Assembly: GCA_049841135.1 (NCBI GenBank)
Contig: JASGHK010000004.1
Span: 1,612,001-1,676,000 of the forward strand
DNA: 64,000 nucleotides
Reading direction: 5' to 3'
Source of the DNA: JACRCT01 sp049841135
GTDB lineage: Bacteria; Myxococcota; Myxococcia; Myxococcales; UBA5297
In this document: positions 10,221 through 19,056 of the stretch, one piece after another
Layout of the letters: every line of letters begins with the position of its first letter
Numbering within the stretch: position 1 is the stretch's first letter
Notes under the pieces: model-generated
Seen by the model: only the letters and a program-made list of their open reading frames with translations
The model's database searches: none
Told to the model about the DNA's origin: nothing
Made by a program: the position numbers and the translations under genes

Positions 10221-13200
10221 CTATGCCGCCTCCCGTTTCCCCTCGGGCTCCTTCGCCGCGTCCAGCGACGCCCTGCCCTTCCCGAACCTCAGCCGCTCGA
10301 TCCACGTGAAGACCACCGGCACCACCCACAGGGTGAGCATGGTCGAGGTGATGACGCCGCCGATCACCGCGATCGCCATCGGCGAGCGGAACTCACTCCC
10401 CATCCCGCGCCCCAGCGCCGTGGGCAGCATGCCCAGCACCATCGCCGCGCTGGTCATCAGAATCGGCCGCAACCGCCGCGGCCCCGCCTTGCCGATCGCC
10501 TCGTCCGGCGTGTCGCCCTCGCGCAGGTGCTGCAGCGCGCCGTCCACCAACAAGATGGCGTTCTTGGTCACCAGCCCCATCAGCAGGATGAGCCCGATGA
10601 GCGACCCCATGCTGATGGTCTTCCCCGTCAGATAGAGCGCCCCCAGCGCGCCGACCACCGCCAGCGGCAGCGACAACATGATGGTGAAGGGGTGGATCAG
10701 CGACTCGAACTGGCTCGCCAGCACGATGAAGATGAACGCCACCGCCACCGCCAGCGCCAACGCCATGTTCTCGAAGGTGTCGCGCTGCTCCTCCTGCACG
10801 CCGTCCCACGTCAGCGAGTAACCCTCGGGCAGCGCCCGCGCGTCGAGCTTGGCATGCAGGTCCTTGATGGCCTCCCCCATGTCGTGCCCGGGCTTGATCT
10901 CCGCGACCACCGGCAGCGACCGCTCACGCCCCTGCCGCTCGATGACCGCCGGGCCCTCCGCCGTCTTCAGGCCCGCCACCTGCGAGAGCGCCATCGGCCC
11001 ACGCGGCGTCATCACCCACAGCCGCTCCAGCGCCTCGGCGGAGCCGCGGTCCTCGCCGCTGAGCCGCACGCGGATCTCCGCCTCGTGCTTGCCCTCGCGG
11101 ATCTTCCCGGCCACCTCGCCCTGGGTCGCCAGCCGCACCTGCAGCGCCACCATGCCCGCCGGGATGCCCGCCCGCGCCGCCTCCTCGCGCTTGACGTCCA
11201 CCTGCAGCTCCGGCTTGCCGGGGCTGTCCTTGAACTGCACGTCCGCCAGCGCCGGCACCTGCTTCATGAGCTCCTCGAGCGCCTTGCCCTCCTTGCGCAG
11301 GACGCCCATGTCCGGGCCGCTCACCCGCATGATGATCGGCGCGTAGTCGCCGATGCCCTCGAGGATGGGCGTGTCCGAGACCGACGAGCCGGTCAGCTTG
11401 GGGTCGGTCGAGAGGATGCTGCGGATGCGCGCCTGGTACGCCCAGACGTTGTCGGCCCGCGTCGCCTTGTCCACCAGCTTCACGCGCCAGCGCGCCCGCC
11501 GGGAGTCGTCCTGGTAGCCCACCGTCGAGTAGACCGCGGTCACGCCGGGGAGCTGGCGGACCTGCTCCTCGAGCACCGCGCTGCGCTGCGAGGTCGTCTC
11601 CAGGCTGGTGCCGGGCGAGTACTCGATGTTGACGATGGCCTCGCTGCGGTCCTCGCGGGGCATGAACTCGGTGCCCAGCCGCTTCCCGAGCCAGACGCTG
11701 CCGCCCAGGAGCGCCAGCGCCGCCGCCATGGTGAGGAACCGGTGGCGCAGCACCAGCGTCAGCGAGGCGCCGTAGGCCCGCTCGGTCGCCTCGAAGCCGC
11801 GCCGCAGCGTCCGCGTCACCGCCCCCTCGTGCTCCTCCTCTCCCGGCTTGCGCGCCTTGGCCAGGCGGGCGGAGAGCATCGGGTCGAGCGAGAAGGCGAT
11901 GAACAGCGAGATGAGCACCGCCACGGTGATGGTCAGGCCGAACTGCCGGAAGAACTGGCCGACGATGCCCTGCATGAAGGCCACCGGGACGAAGACCGCG
12001 ACCAGCGTGAAGGTGGTCGCCATCACCGCCAGGGCGATTCCGCTGGTGCCGTGGCTTGCCGCCTCGGCCGGGCTCTCGCCCTTCTCCAGGCGCCGGGTGA
12101 TGCTCTCGCGCACCACCACCGCGTCGTCGATGAGCAGGCCGATGGCCAGCGACAGGCCGAGCAGCGTGAGCTGGTTCACCGAGAAGCCCATGGCCCACAT
12201 GCCAAAGAGCGTCCCCACCACCGAGGTGGGCAGAGCCAGCGAGGAGATGAAGGTGCCGCGCCAGTCGAGCAGGAAGACCAGGATGATGAGCACCGCCATC
12301 GCGCCGCCGAAGAAGATGGCGATCCACACCTCGTGGGCGTTGGCCTCGATGACCAGCGCCTGATCGATGAGCACCGCGGCCGAGAACCGGTACTGCTTCT
12401 CCAGCGTCGGCAAGAGCGCCTTGACCGAGTTGGCGACCGCCGCCGAGTTGCTGCCGGCCTGCTTGAGCACCTCCACCGCCACCGCCTCGACGCCGTTGGT
12501 GCGCACCAGCGCGGTCCGCTCCTTGATGCCCTTGCGCACCAGCGCCACGTCCGAGAGCCGCAGGATGCTGCCGTCGGGACCGACCGCCACCGGCATCTGC
12601 CGCAGCTGGTCGACGTCCTTGAACTCGCCCTGGACCCGCACGCCGACCTCCGAGGGGCCGCTGGCGTAGTGGCCGCCGGGAAGGTCGAGGTGCTCGGCCT
12701 TGAGCTTCTGGAAGACGGCGTCGGGAGTGAGCTGCGCCGCGAGCAGGCGGTCGGGGAAGAGCTCGACCGAGTACTCCGCCTCGGCGCCGCCGACGACCCG
12801 CACCGCGGCCACGCCCTCGATCTGCTCGAGGCGCGGGCGCACCTCCTCGTCGAGCTTGGCGCGCAGCGCGACGCCGGAGGCGCCCTCGGCCACCGCGGAG
12901 AAGACGATGACCGGCTGAGCCGAGATGTCGAACTGGGCGATGATCGGCGCCTCGGAGCCGCGCGGCAGCTTGGCCTGGGCCACGCCGATCTTGTCGCGCA
13001 CGTTCTGCACCGCCTCGGCGATGGGCACCGAGAGCTTGAAGCGCACCAGCGTCACCGAGACGTTCTCGCGCGACCAGGAGATGACCCGGTCCACGCCGGA
13101 GATGCCGGCGACCGCGTCCTCGACGTGGCGGGTGACCGACTCCTCGGAGTCCTGCGGCGAGGCGCCGGGGTAGACCACGGTCACGGTGATGGCCGGGATG

Positions 13201-13322
13201 GTGACGTCCGGGTAGAGGTCGGTGCCCAGGCGCCGGTAGCCCAGGAAGCCCAGGACGATCAGCGTCACCGACATCATCGCGGTGAACACCGGCCGCCGGA
13301 TGGCGACGTCGGAGAGCGTCAT
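10221..13322 (-). CDS. RND efflux transporter, inner-membrane pump
   Basis: This 1033-residue protein is a resistance-nodulation-division pump of the AcrB/HAE1 type that uses the proton gradient to expel drugs or lipids. ATG at 13322 begins MTLSDVAIRRPVFTAMMSV, the usual first transmembrane helix, and overlaps the upstream stop as ATGA. TM4 carries the proton-relay aspartates in GLLIDDAVVVRESI. The porter-domain pattern YPGASPQDSEESV and the late motif GLVTKNAILLVD are typical, and two large periplasmic loops separate TM1/2 and TM7/8. The full family length is kept. It follows the membrane fusion protein and TetR genes. No outer-membrane TolC-like gene is present nearby, so that partner must be encoded elsewhere. 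Confidence 0.95.
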   Translation of the reverse strand: MTLSDVAIRRPVFTAMMSVTLIVLGFLGYRRLGTDLYPDVTIPAITVTVVYPGASPQDSEESVTRHVEDAVAGISGVDRVISWSRENVSVTLVRFKLSVPIAEAVQNVRDKIGVAQAKLPRGSEAPIIAQFDISAQPVIVFSAVAEGASGVALRAKLDEEVRPRLEQIEGVAAVRVVGGAEAEYSVELFPDRLLAAQLTPDAVFQKLKAEHLDLPGGHYASGPSEVGVRVQGEFKDVDQLRQMPVAVGPDGSILRLSDVALVRKGIKERTALVRTNGVEAVAVEVLKQAGSNSAAVANSVKALLPTLEKQYRFSAAVLIDQALVIEANAHEVWIAIFFGGAMAVLIILVFLLDWRGTFISSLALPTSVVGTLFGMWAMGFSVNQLTLLGLSLAIGLLIDDAVVVRESITRRLEKGESPAEAASHGTSGIALAVMATTFTLVAVFVPVAFMQGIVGQFFRQFGLTITVAVLISLFIAFSLDPMLSARLAKARKPGEEEHEGAVTRTLRRGFEATERAYGASLTLVLRHRFLTMAAALALLGGSVWLGKRLGTEFMPREDRSEAIVNIEYSPGTSLETTSQRSAVLEEQVRQLPGVTAVYSTVGYQDDSRRARWRVKLVDKATRADNVWAYQARIRSILSTDPKLTGSSVSDTPILEGIGDYAPIIMRVSGPDMGVLRKEGKALEELMKQVPALADVQFKDSPGKPELQVDVKREEAARAGIPAGMVALQVRLATQGEVAGKIREGKHEAEIRVRLSGEDRGSAEALERLWVMTPRGPMALSQVAGLKTAEGPAVIERQGRERSLPVVAEIKPGHDMGEAIKDLHAKLDARALPEGYSLTWDGVQEEQRDTFENMALALAVAVAFIFIVLASQFESLIHPFTIMLSLPLAVVGALGALYLTGKTISMGSLIGLILLMGLVTKNAILLVDGALQHLREGDTPDEAIGKAGPRRLRPILMTSAAMVLGMLPTALGRGMGSEFRSPMAIAVIGGVITSTMLTLWVVPVVFTWIERLRFGKGRASLDAAKEPEGKREAA

Positions 13323-14440
13323 CGGCCGCTCTCCGCCGCGAGCAGCGCGCCGTCGGCCAGGCCGGCGGGCGGCGACTGCACCACCTTCTGCGCGCCCTTG
13401 GCCCAAGCGGGGTCCTGGGGAAGGACGATGGACGACTCGCCCTCCTCGCCCAGCAGCCGCACGCTCACCACGCGCGCCCGGCCGTCGGGCCCCGCGGCGA
13501 ACATGGCGAAGCCGGCCTCGCGCTGGATGAGGGCGCTCGACGGGACCTTGAAGGCGTCGCGCTCCGCGCCGCGGGGCAGGTCCGCGCGGGCGAAGGCACC
13601 GGCCAGGAAGCGCCCGTCGGGATTGGGGACGTTGATCTCCACCGGGACGCGCGTGGTCATCGGGTCGACCGTGCCCAGCACCACGGCGACCGTCGCCTCG
13701 GTGGTCGCAGCGCCGCTGGCGGGGACGCTGACGCTCACCTTGGTGCCGGCCTTGAGCTCGGCGGCGTCCTCCTGCTTGAGCGAGGTCTCCAGGTAGAGCT
13801 GCCGGGTGGACGAGAGGGCCATCACCGGCACGCCGGGGCCGACGACCGTGCCCAGCCCCTCGGGGACCTTGAGGACGATGCCCGCGAACGGCGCGCGCAG
13901 ATAGTGGTGGGCGAGGTTGATGCGCGCCAGCTCCGCCTGGGCCTGGGCGGCCGCGAGCTGGGCGGCGGCGAGATCGCGCTGGGCGCGGACCTGCACCACC
14001 TGCATCTCGGCGGCGGCCCCGCCCTGCTCCTTCATGGTGGTGACGCGCTTGAGGGAGTCCTCGGCGAGCTCGAGCTGCGCCTTGGCGGCGGCGACGGCGG
14101 CCTCGGCCTGGCGGACCTGGGCGGCGGGTGCGCCGTCCTCGAGCGCGAGCAGGAGCGCGCCCTCCTTCACCTCGTCGCCGCGCTTGACCGCGATCCGGCT
14201 GAGCGTCCCGCCGACCGAGAAGGCGAGCTGCGCGGTCTGGCGCGGCTTGATCATCCCGTTGGCGACGACCTGCGGCGAGTAGCGGACCGGCTCGGGGCCG
14301 ACGAGGCGGGTCCCGCCGGAGCCGGAGGGCGCTGCGGCGGTGGAGAGCGCGGGGGTCGTCGCCGCGCCGGCGCGCTCGCAGGCGGTCGCCGAGAGCAGCG
14401 CCGCGCCTGCGATGAGCGCAGTGAGAAGGTGGAGCTTCAT
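13319..14440 (-). CDS. RND membrane fusion (periplasmic adaptor) lipoprotein
   Basis: The protein has 373 residues from ATG 14440, which has GGAGGAAG upstream and overlaps the TetR stop as ATGA. The signal peptide ends in ATAC with Cys at residue 21, so it is probably lipidated. The barrel-sandwich half AFSVGGTLSRIAVKRGDEVKEG is followed by an Ala/Glu-rich hairpin coiled coil (about 105-165) and the second half HYLRAPFAGIVLKVPEGLG. This is the HlyD/AcrA-type adaptor that joins the RND pump to an outer-membrane channel. It ends within the RND start codon, which implies coupled translation and a fixed ratio of partners. Confidence 0.93.
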   Translation of the reverse strand: MKLHLLTALIAGAALLSATACERAGAATTPALSTAAAPSGSGGTRLVGPEPVRYSPQVVANGMIKPRQTAQLAFSVGGTLSRIAVKRGDEVKEGALLLALEDGAPAAQVRQAEAAVAAAKAQLELAEDSLKRVTTMKEQGGAAAEMQVVQVRAQRDLAAAQLAAAQAQAELARINLAHHYLRAPFAGIVLKVPEGLGTVVGPGVPVMALSSTRQLYLETSLKQEDAAELKAGTKVSVSVPASGAATTEATVAVVLGTVDPMTTRVPVEINVPNPDGRFLAGAFARADLPRGAERDAFKVPSSALIQREAGFAMFAAGPDGRARVVSVRLLGEEGESSIVLPQDPAWAKGAQKVVQSPPAGLADGALLAAESGR

Positions 14441-15144
14441 GGAGCCTTCCTCCGGGTCGTCTTGGCGTTCGAGTTCGCGTGCTTGTTCGTCGAGCGTGGG
14501 CCGGGCTTCGGCTCGCCGCGCTCGTGGAGCAGGCCGTCGGCCAGCACCAGGTGGATTTGGCGCGCCCAGGCCTCCAGGTCCGGCTTCTCGGACATGGCGC
14601 TCATGTGGCGGGCGAAGGCCTCGTAGGCCCCGAAGATGATGTCGCCGATGACCTCGGCGCGGACGTCGGCGCGCATGATGCTCAGGCGCTGGCGAGCGGC
14701 GATGCGCCCGGCGATGAAGTCGCGGGTGCGTCGCCGAAACTCGGCGATCATCCGGGAGAAGGACGGATCCCCTGCGCCATCGAGCGCGGCGAGCATCGCG
14801 CGGTGCTGCCAGAGCACCTCGAGGAACTCGAGGTCGCTGTGCGCCTCGTGCTGCACGATGCGGTCGAGCAGGTCGGGATCGCTGGGCGTGAGGCCGGCGA
14901 GGAACCCCGCCTCGACCTCTTCGCGGCGCACGGTGGCGGCGTCCATGGCCCCCAGGAAGCGCTGGAGGATCTCCCGGAGCGCGTCCTCCTTGGAGGCGAA
15001 GTGCAGGTAGAAGGCGCCCTTGGAGACCCCCGCACGCTTGGCGATGTCCTCCACCCGCGTGCGGTCCAGGCCGGTACGCGCGAACTCGGCGCGAGCGGCC
15101 TCCAGCATCTCCTCGTGGGCGCCCGGTCGGGCGGTGCGTGACAT
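14437..15144 (-). CDS. TetR-family transcriptional regulator of the RND operon
   Basis: This 235-residue repressor is the first gene of the TetR-MFP-RND operon. The N-terminal helix-turn-helix reads FARTGLDRTRVEDIAKRAGV followed by SKGAFYLHFASKEDAL, a textbook TetR recognition helix. The C-terminal domain is alpha-helical and unassigned for ligand. The last about 25 residues are basic and lysine-rich (KHANSNAKTTRRKAP). Its likely operators are the palindromes at 15189-15204 and 15291-15306, both ahead of its start. Autoregulation plus repression of the pump is the inference from this layout. Confidence 0.93.
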   Translation of the reverse strand: MSRTARPGAHEEMLEAARAEFARTGLDRTRVEDIAKRAGVSKGAFYLHFASKEDALREILQRFLGAMDAATVRREEVEAGFLAGLTPSDPDLLDRIVQHEAHSDLEFLEVLWQHRAMLAALDGAGDPSFSRMIAEFRRRTRDFIAGRIAARQRLSIMRADVRAEVIGDIIFGAYEAFARHMSAMSEKPDLEAWARQIHLVLADGLLHERGEPKPGPRSTNKHANSNAKTTRRKAP

Positions 15145-15188
15145 GGGCCGATGGGTAGCCGATCGACCGGCGCCGCGGCAAGAGGTTT

Positions 15189-15204
15189 ATGACCCGCCGG
15201 TCAT
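15189..15204. promoter_or_regulatory. TetR-type operator palindrome 1
   Basis: ATGACCCGCCGGTCAT is a perfect 6-base inverted repeat (ATGACC/GGTCAT) with a 4-base centre, 45 bases upstream of the tetR start. Its form matches operators of TetR repressors of efflux pumps. AT-rich flanks (TTT and TTTATTGA) fit an overlapping promoter. Confidence 0.7.
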
Positions 15205-15210
15205 TTATTG

Positions 15211-15273
15211 AGGGTGGGTGGGACGCCCGCGACCACAGGGCTGCTCTTCCTCCATCCAATGGAGATGGGGCAG
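15211..15273. repeat. short interspersed repeat, copy 1 (other copy at 58521)
   Basis: About 62 bases share most positions with 58521-58583. The shared cores are GGGACGCCCGC, ACCACAGG and AATGGAGAT followed by GGGCAGG. A GC-rich inverted repeat sits at the left end. This copy lies between the two TetR operators, so it may be an insertion in the regulatory region. Confidence 0.6.
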
Positions 15274-15290
15274 GTCGGGTTCGGGCATAT

Positions 15291-15306
15291 CTGACCGCCG
15301 GGTCAG
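15291..15306. promoter_or_regulatory. TetR-type operator palindrome 2
   Basis: CTGACCGCCGGGTCAG repeats the TGACC-N4-GGTCA pattern of operator 1, 102 bases away. It is 8 bases beyond the stop of the gene at 15314, that is, on the far side of the tetR leader. Confidence 0.65.
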
Positions 15307-15313
15307 CAGAGGA

Positions 15314-15622
15314 CTACTCCAGCGTGCACCCGGTGCCGTCGTGGAAGACGGCGCGCGCTCCGCGCAGGTGGAAGGCGTGCGCCTCGACCGCCCTGGCGGC
15401 ACGGTCCACCTTCACCGGCACGAAGCCGATTCCCTGCGCCTCGAGCTCGTCCCCGGTGCAGACGGTCTCGCTACGCTCGCTGACGAAGAGGCAGGTGCAG
15501 GTGGACTTCGCAGCGAGGCCGGAGAGCGCCTGCGAGCCCACCACGGCCCAGATCCCGCCGCCCACCAGCACAGCGCCGCCGACCGTCACCGCTCCGATGA
15601 TGAGCCATCGCTTGGTTCGCAC
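15314..15622 (-). CDS. small membrane-anchored hypothetical protein
   Basis: GTG at 15622 starts a 102-residue protein with one N-terminal membrane segment (WLIIGAVTVGGAVLVGGG, residues 6-23) and a short exported domain. The domain has four Cys (STCTCLFVSERSETVC and a final CTLE). The function is unknown. It runs divergently from the serine hydrolase with only 20 bases between the start codons, so the two share one compact promoter region, or one of the starts is further in. It is upstream of the TetR operon on the same strand, with the two operator palindromes between them. Confidence 0.6.
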   Translation of the reverse strand: MRTKRWLIIGAVTVGGAVLVGGGIWAVVGSQALSGLAAKSTCTCLFVSERSETVCTGDELEAQGIGFVPVKVDRAARAVEAHAFHLRGARAVFHDGTGCTLE

Positions 15623-15642
15623 GTCGCGTAGGATACCAGCCC

Positions 15643-16728
15643 GTGCTCGCCCTGCTCCCGCTCCTCGCGTCGGCCATCGCCGCCTCTCCCCTCGTCCCCT
15701 TCCCTGCGCAGCCCGCCGAGGTCCCGTTCCCCACCGTTGAATGGCCCGAGGCGCTCGCGGCTCCCGACTCGCCCGTCCTCCAGGCCGTCGAGCAAGCGTT
15801 CGCCGAGCCGGATCCCAAGAAGCTGCTGCGCACCCATGCGGTGGTGGTCGTGCACCGCGGGCGCATCGTTGCCGAGCGCTACGCCCCCGGGATCACCGCG
15901 CAGACCCGGCTCCCGGGCTGGTCGGTCGCGAAGACCGTCACCGCCACGCTCGCTGGGATCCTCGCCGGCGAAGGCAGGCTCTCGCTCTCGGGCCCCACGC
16001 GCGTGCCCTTCTGGGCCGCCCCGGATCCCCGCGCGGCTATCACGCTCGAGCACCTGCTGCGGATGACCAGCGGGCAAGCCTGGCGCGAGGACTACTACGA
16101 CCCGATGCGCTCCGAGGTCCTGACGATGCTGCTCGGCGACGGCCGGCACGACATGGCCGCCTACGCAGAGGGCCGGCCGCTCGCCGCGCCGCCAGGATTG
16201 AAGTTCGTCTACTCGTGCGGCTCGACGGTGATCGTCTCCAAGGAGCTGCGCCGCGCCCTGCCCGACGACGCCGCCTACCGAGACTTCCCGCGCAAGGCCC
16301 TCTTCGAGCCGCTGGGGATGAAGAGCGCGCTCCTCGAGTCCGATGGCGCCGGGACTTTCGTCGGCTCCTCCTACTTCGTCGCCACCGCCCGCGACTTCGC
16401 CCGGGTCGGCCTGCTGCTGCTCCGGGGCGGCGCCTGGGACGGACGACCGCTCCTCACCTCCAGCTTCGTGGACGTCATGCGCACGCCCACCCCGGCCTCG
16501 AAGAACGGCGAGTACGGCGCCGGCGTGTGGCTGCGGCCCAACCCGGATCCCGAAGAGACGATGCGCGGTGTGCCGCTCGACACCTTCTACGCCTCGGGCA
16601 AGGACGGCCAGTACATCGTCGTCGTGCCGTCCAAGGACCTGGTCATCGTCCGGCTCGGGACCACGCCGCTCGACGGACGGTTCGCACTCGGCAAGTTCGT
16701 CGCCAGCGTCGTCGCCGCCCTGCCCTGA
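15643..16728 (+). CDS. exported serine hydrolase, beta-lactamase class C / NylB-like
   Basis: The GTG start gives a signal peptide of about 20 residues (MLALLPLLASAIAASPLVPF), so export is likely. The serine nucleophile motif is SVAK (Ser94, Lys97). The YxN element appears as YSCGS near residue 190 and the third motif as GKDGQ near residue 325. This arrangement fits the serine hydrolase group around 6-aminohexanoate-dimer hydrolase more than true beta-lactamases, which have KTG. The substrate is unknown; amide or ester hydrolysis is expected. No Shine-Dalgarno is visible before GTG 15643. The gene ends 52 bases before the RNase gene. Confidence 0.85.
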   Translation: MLALLPLLASAIAASPLVPFPAQPAEVPFPTVEWPEALAAPDSPVLQAVEQAFAEPDPKKLLRTHAVVVVHRGRIVAERYAPGITAQTRLPGWSVAKTVTATLAGILAGEGRLSLSGPTRVPFWAAPDPRAAITLEHLLRMTSGQAWREDYYDPMRSEVLTMLLGDGRHDMAAYAEGRPLAAPPGLKFVYSCGSTVIVSKELRRALPDDAAYRDFPRKALFEPLGMKSALLESDGAGTFVGSSYFVATARDFARVGLLLLRGGAWDGRPLLTSSFVDVMRTPTPASKNGEYGAGVWLRPNPDPEETMRGVPLDTFYASGKDGQYIVVVPSKDLVIVRLGTTPLDGRFALGKFVASVVAALP

Positions 16729-16780
16729 CCCGAGCGCGCGGGCGGGCGCCAGGCCACCGGGTCTGCTATAGCCAACGCCC

Positions 16781-18670
16781 ATGAACAAGCCCGTTCGTCA
16801 GACCGGCCGCATCTCCGTCCACCCCCGAGGCTTCGGTTTCCTCACCATGGAAGGCCCCGAGGGCGAGACCTCGGCCTTCGTCGCGCCGCCCGACCTCAAC
16901 GCCTTCCTCGACGGCGACCAGGCCAGCGCCGAGATCGCCACCGGCAAAGACGGCCGCACCAGCGCCGCCAAGCTGGAGCTCGTCCACCGTGAGCGGACCG
17001 AGCTCTTCGGCAGCGTGCTCACCCGCGGCAAGAAGCGCCTCCTCAAGGTCGACCGCGCCGTCTCCAACACCGACTGGCCCTTCGCCAAAGGTGCCGCCGA
17101 CGAGCTGGCCGAAGGCGCCTGGGTCGTGGCCGCCATCCGCGGCGATGAGGTGGCCCCGCTGCGCACCGTCGAGCCGAACGCCGACCTGGGCCTGGAGCGC
17201 TGCGTCGTCCGCCATGGGCTTCGCGCCACCTTCGCGGCGGAGGTCCTCGAGGCCGCGCGGGCCGCAGCCGCCAACAAGGACTTCGGCGAGCGCCGGGACA
17301 TCCGCGACATCCCCACCGTCACCATCGACGCCGCCAGCACCACCGACATCGACGACGCGCTCTCCGCCTTCCCGGCCGGCCCCGACGGCGCCCTGCGGGT
17401 GCTGGTCTCCATCGCCGACGTCGACGCCTTCGTCCAGGAGGGCTCGCCCATCGACGCCGAGGCCCGCGCGCGCGGCACCAGCGTCTACCTCGCCGGCCGC
17501 GTGCTGCACATGCTCCCCGAGGAGCTCTCCAGCAAGGCCGCGAGCCTGGTGCAGGGCGCCGAGCGTCCGACGCTGACCGCCGAGCTGCGCATCGACCCCG
17601 AGGGCAAGGTCACTTCCGTCGACCTCTACGCGAGCCTGATGCGCTCCCACGCGCGGCTGACCTACGACGCCGTGGCCGAGCTGATGGCGACCGGCCGTTC
17701 GAGCGCCGTGCCGGACGGCGTGGTGCCGACGCTGCGCTGGCTGCGCACCGCCGCCGCGCGCCTCTCCGCCGTCCGCGCCGCCCGCGGCGGCGTCGAGGTT
17801 GGCCGCGACGAGGCCTACGTGTCCTTCGATCCCCGGACGCGCGAGCCCGTCCACGTCGAGGCGCGCGGCGACACCGAGGCGCACCGGCTGGTGGAGCGGC
17901 TGATGGTGGCCGCCAACGAGGCGGTCGCGGAGTGGCTGGCGACCCGCGGCATGCCCGGCGTCTTCCGCGTCCACGAGCCGCCGACTCAGGATCGGGTGGC
18001 GCTGCTCGCGCAGTTCGCCCACAACTTCGGCATCGAGGCCGGCTTCGGCCCCACCCTGAGCCCGCGCGGGCTCGCCGCCTTCGAGGCCCAGTTCCGCGGC
18101 ACGAGCGTCGCGCCGGCGATCCGCTCGGTCCTGGGCAAGATGCTGGGCCCGGCCCGCTACACCGTGCACCCCGGCTCGCACTACGGCCTGGCCGCGCCCC
18201 TCTACCTCCACTTCACCTCGCCCATCCGCCGCTACGCAGACCTGCTCGTCCACCGCATCGTCAAGCGCTACCTCCAGGGCGACCGGACGCTCGCGGCCGG
18301 AGACCCGGCGCTGGAGACGCTCTCCCAGCAGATCAACGCCGCCGCCTGGCGGGCGACCAAGGCCGAGAACGAGCGGCACCGGATGATCGTCGCGCGCTGG
18401 TTCGCCGGGCGCATCGGCGAGCGCGCCAGCGGCAACGTCATCGGGGTCAAGCCGTTCGGCCTCATCGTCCAGCTGCAGGGCACCGGCGTCACCGGAACCG
18501 TGGCGATGGAGGCGCTCCCCAACGGCCCGTTCAAGGTCGACGCCCAGGGCTTCGCCGCCGTCGCCGAGGGTGGCAAGCGCTTCGCCGTCGGCGACCCGCT
18601 GGAGGTGGTGGTCTCCGCCGCCAATGAGGAGCTGGGGCGGGTCGAGCTCACCCTCGCCGGCCACGAGTAG
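16781..18670 (+). CDS. rnr: RNB-family 3'-5' exoribonuclease (RNase R / RNase II type)
   Basis: This 629-residue processive exoribonuclease degrades RNA from the 3' end in the cytosol. Its N-terminal cold-shock-like domain has the GRISVHPRGFGFLTMEG motif. The RNB core begins VTIDAASTTDIDDAL with the metal-binding Asp cluster and includes the conserved FTSPIRRYADLLVHR. A C-terminal S1 domain starts near GNVIGVKPFGLIVQL. It is shorter than E. coli RNase R (about 800) because the N-terminal helix-turn-helix and the basic tail are lacking, which is usual for this branch. No strong Shine-Dalgarno is seen before ATG 16781. A repeat element follows the stop. Confidence 0.92.
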   Translation: MNKPVRQTGRISVHPRGFGFLTMEGPEGETSAFVAPPDLNAFLDGDQASAEIATGKDGRTSAAKLELVHRERTELFGSVLTRGKKRLLKVDRAVSNTDWPFAKGAADELAEGAWVVAAIRGDEVAPLRTVEPNADLGLERCVVRHGLRATFAAEVLEAARAAAANKDFGERRDIRDIPTVTIDAASTTDIDDALSAFPAGPDGALRVLVSIADVDAFVQEGSPIDAEARARGTSVYLAGRVLHMLPEELSSKAASLVQGAERPTLTAELRIDPEGKVTSVDLYASLMRSHARLTYDAVAELMATGRSSAVPDGVVPTLRWLRTAAARLSAVRAARGGVEVGRDEAYVSFDPRTREPVHVEARGDTEAHRLVERLMVAANEAVAEWLATRGMPGVFRVHEPPTQDRVALLAQFAHNFGIEAGFGPTLSPRGLAAFEAQFRGTSVAPAIRSVLGKMLGPARYTVHPGSHYGLAAPLYLHFTSPIRRYADLLVHRIVKRYLQGDRTLAAGDPALETLSQQINAAAWRATKAENERHRMIVARWFAGRIGERASGNVIGVKPFGLIVQLQGTGVTGTVAMEALPNGPFKVDAQGFAAVAEGGKRFAVGDPLEVVVSAANEELGRVELTLAGHE

Positions 18671-18711
18671 GCGTCCCAGGTTCGTTCGGGTCTGTGCCAG
18701 GCCGTCGAATA

Positions 18712-18894
18712 GCCGGCGACTGAAGTCGCGCCTGAACATGCGAAGCCCGCCTGCGCGGGCTGGGATGCTCAAGTGGGTCAATTGCTGCTCGGGACACTTG
18801 GGCCCGAACGTCCCTACTGGCGCCTTCGGAACCGTTCCCCACCGAGCCCGCGAAGGCGGGCTTTGCATCGTCAGGCGCGGCTTCAGCCGCCGGC
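18712..18894. repeat. TIR-bearing repeat element, copy 1 (183 bp)
   Basis: The ends are imperfect 24-base inverted repeats. The left arm is GCCGGCGACTGAAGTCGCGC plus CTGA. The right arm, read on the other strand, is GCCGGCGGCTGAAGCCGCGC plus CTGA. Internal segments pair as well (GCCCGC and GCGGGC blocks). A second copy with the same ends lies at 57234-57395. No ORF was seen. Confidence 0.8.
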
Positions 18895-19056
18895 ACTGCC
18901 CCGCCTGCCCACTCAACCGCCGCTCGCATCTTGACTGTCTTCTCGCCGATGCCGGACCGCCGCCCCAGGCGATGAGGCAGCGCCGCGGGCGGCCTTTCGC
19001 TATTGTTTCGCGCCGCCGCGAACGACTCCGGCCGTCCAAGGGGAGCCTGAACGACG
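18895..19056 (+). other. serA leader and promoter region
   Basis: The 162 bases between the repeat element and serA hold no ORF. A TTGACT at about 18932 could be a -35 box, but no well-spaced -10 is evident. GGGGAG lies about 12 bases ahead of ATG 19057. Confidence 0.35.

Noticed and set aside
10020..13796. 1258-residue plus-strand ORF across the RND genes
   Set aside because: It is antisense to the RND pump and adaptor, and its Arg/His/Ala-rich text is typical of GC-rich shadow frames.
15643..16728. Class C beta-lactamase (resistance gene)
   Set aside because: The KTG motif is replaced by GKDGQ and YxN by YSC, so a general serine hydrolase is a better reading.
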